A DNA stretch of 64,000 bases from Azorinus chamasolen (Eukaryota > Mollusca > Bivalvia > Cardiida > Solecurtidae), in assembly GCA_963576725.1 (NCBI GenBank), contig OY755244.1:85741121-85805120 (forward strand), in the 5' to 3' direction. The translations under genes and the position numbers were made by a program. Below are positions 62,878-64,000 of the stretch, piece by piece. The notes below the pieces were generated by a model. That model was not told the DNA's origin and did not search any database. It worked only from the letters and a program-made list of their open reading frames with translations. Within the stretch, counting starts at the first letter, position 1. Each line of letters begins with the position of its first letter.

Positions 62878-63793
62878 TTTAGCTCACTTGAGCCAAAGGC
62901 TCAGGTGACTTATTGTGACCGCGATCCGTCCGTCGTCGGACGTCCAGAGTCCGTCGTCCGTCCACATTTTCAAATGACATCTCCTCTGAAACTACTGACC
63001 CGATTTTAACCAAATTTTGTCAGAAGCATCAGTGGTTAGGGGGAACGAAATATTGTTCACATTATGACCCCCGGGCCAAAAAATGGCCCTGCCCTAGGGC
63101 TTATCAGTTTCTCATAGGAAAATCTTTAAAAATCTTCTTCTCTAAAACTGTAAGGCCTAGACTTTTGATATTTGGCATGTAGCATGATCTTATGGTCCTC
63201 TACAAAAATTGTTCTAATTATGACCCTTGACCGAAAATGGGCCCGCCCAAGGGCTTATCAGTTTTTCATAGGAAAATCTTTAAAAATCTTTTTGTCTGAA
63301 ACTGTTAGGCCTAGACCTTTGATATTTGGAATGTAGCATGATGTAATGGTTCTCTACAAAGATGTTTAAATTCTGACCCTTGGGCTAAAAATGGCCCGCC
63401 CAATGGCTTATCAGTTTTTCATAGGAAAATCTTTAAAAATCTTCTGAAACTGCAAGGCCTAGACCTTTGATGTTTGGTATGTAACTTGATCTAATGGTCC
63501 TCTACAAATATGTAGCTTGGCTTGTGGTCCTCTGCCAAGAATGTTCAACTTACGACCCTGGCCTCTGGGCAAAACTTGGCCCTGCCTTGGGGCTTATCAG
63601 TTTTTCATGGGAAAAATATGAAATATTATTTTTCTCTGAAACCATTAGGCTTAGACCTTTAATTAATGGCATACTGCTTTGCCTTGTGGTTCTCTACCAA
63701 TGTTGTACAAATGATGACTTCTTGGTCAAAAATGGCCCCGCCCCTGGGGTTATCTCAGGTGATTGCTTCAGGGCCTCATGGCCCTCTTGTTCT
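62878..63793 (+). mobile_element. Family L element, copy with 155-170 bp core units
   Basis: Head TTTAGCTCACTTGAGCC...GGCTCAGGTGA, GTCCGTCGTCGG-rich stretch, four to five core units close in sequence to those at 2.9-4.3 kb, then CTCAGGTGATTGCTTCAGGG CC...CCCTCTTGTT. About 80 bp of direct repeat flank it. Confidence 0.8.
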
Positions 63794-64000
63794 CACATAA
63801 CTTCCATTATCTCCGGGTTAGAACAACGGGTTAAGATTTTCTTATCATCAACACGTGTAAGAACACTTTAGAATATACATGACGTCATATACATGTATGA
63901 CGTCAAACGTGGGAAAACTATGCTCTCATGTCATTAAAAGGCGGAAATAGATCTAGATCTACACTGTTTTGGTTATGTGAGAAAAAGAATCTGATGCGAG
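63794..64000. repeat. Direct repeat of the sequence left of the last L element, then unassigned
   Basis: CGGGTTAGAACAACGGGTTA AGATTTTCTTATCA and AACACGTGTAAGAACACTTT at 63813-63870 repeat 62822-62880. After that GACGTCATATACATGTATGA CGTC is a palindrome. Confidence 0.7.

Noticed and set aside
52570..64000. Next DOCK exon (start of DHR-1 after GV)
   Set aside because: No AG-bounded frame with the expected V..D pattern was found by eye; a search could find a diverged one.

Overview
The window is animal nuclear DNA, AT-rich and dominated by short interspersed repeats. Conserved protein-coding sequence is confined to small exons with GT/AG borders. The repeat content suggests a mollusc, most likely a bivalve: hundreds-of-bp palindromic MITEs, elements that begin with a TAGCTCACCTGAGC-type hairpin and end in GGCCCTCTTGT, CT-headed tRNA SINEs and many minisatellites. 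The taxon is an inference, because no diagnostic gene was found.

One gene is readable. Ten plus-strand exons between 24426 and 52569 join in phase into about 291 codons of a DOCK-family guanine nucleotide exchange factor. They run from the end of an N-terminal SH3 domain (WYRG...GIFPA), through the helical region (LREWSAIWKDLF, DWGNGQLGMDLVPR), to the start of the C2/DHR-1 domain (VAHIYRVGKM...YKRPWG). The sequence resembles the DOCK3/4 (Sponge) branch more than DOCK1/2/5. The first SH3 exon(s), most of DHR-1 and the catalytic DHR-2 are not in the window. One of the ten exons is a frame-neutral 24-nt microexon that adds eight residues relative to the remembered family pattern. No second gene was found. 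Most open frames lie inside repeats.

Layout. 1-2.3 kb: nested TTAA-MITEs. 2.3-4.9 kb: an 18-20 bp minisatellite split by a 1.4 kb element. 5-13.9 kb: MITEs, a 0.76 kb minisatellite, two TA-flanked MITEs and a tRNA-Asp-like SINE. 14-20.2 kb: a 48-bp minisatellite, a TTAA-flanked element with inverted ends, a (CT)n tract and a higher-order minisatellite. 22.3-24.4 kb: a 64-bp minisatellite that ends exactly in the splice acceptor of the first DOCK exon and is interrupted by a 1.06 kb TA-flanked transposon. 24.4-52.6 kb: the DOCK exons in introns packed with MITEs, a mariner relic (28.25-29.12 kb), hairpin-headed satellite elements and a SINE with clear target duplication. 52.6-64 kb: MITEs, a 2.4 kb satellite-cored element and another hairpin-headed element.

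The dominant system is a set of 200-250 bp elements ending TTAACCC...GGGTTAA, with at least six different interiors (A, B, D, F, G, J/P). Each interior is built around a near-perfect palindrome. Nested copies split at TTAA, so they behave like piggyBac-type non-autonomous elements. The B, F, G and P hairpins keep the same arm mismatches, which suggests common descent or constraint. No autonomous transposase of this type is visible here. In the repeat entries, A to Q are working family names used only in this answer; + and - give the orientation of the copy.
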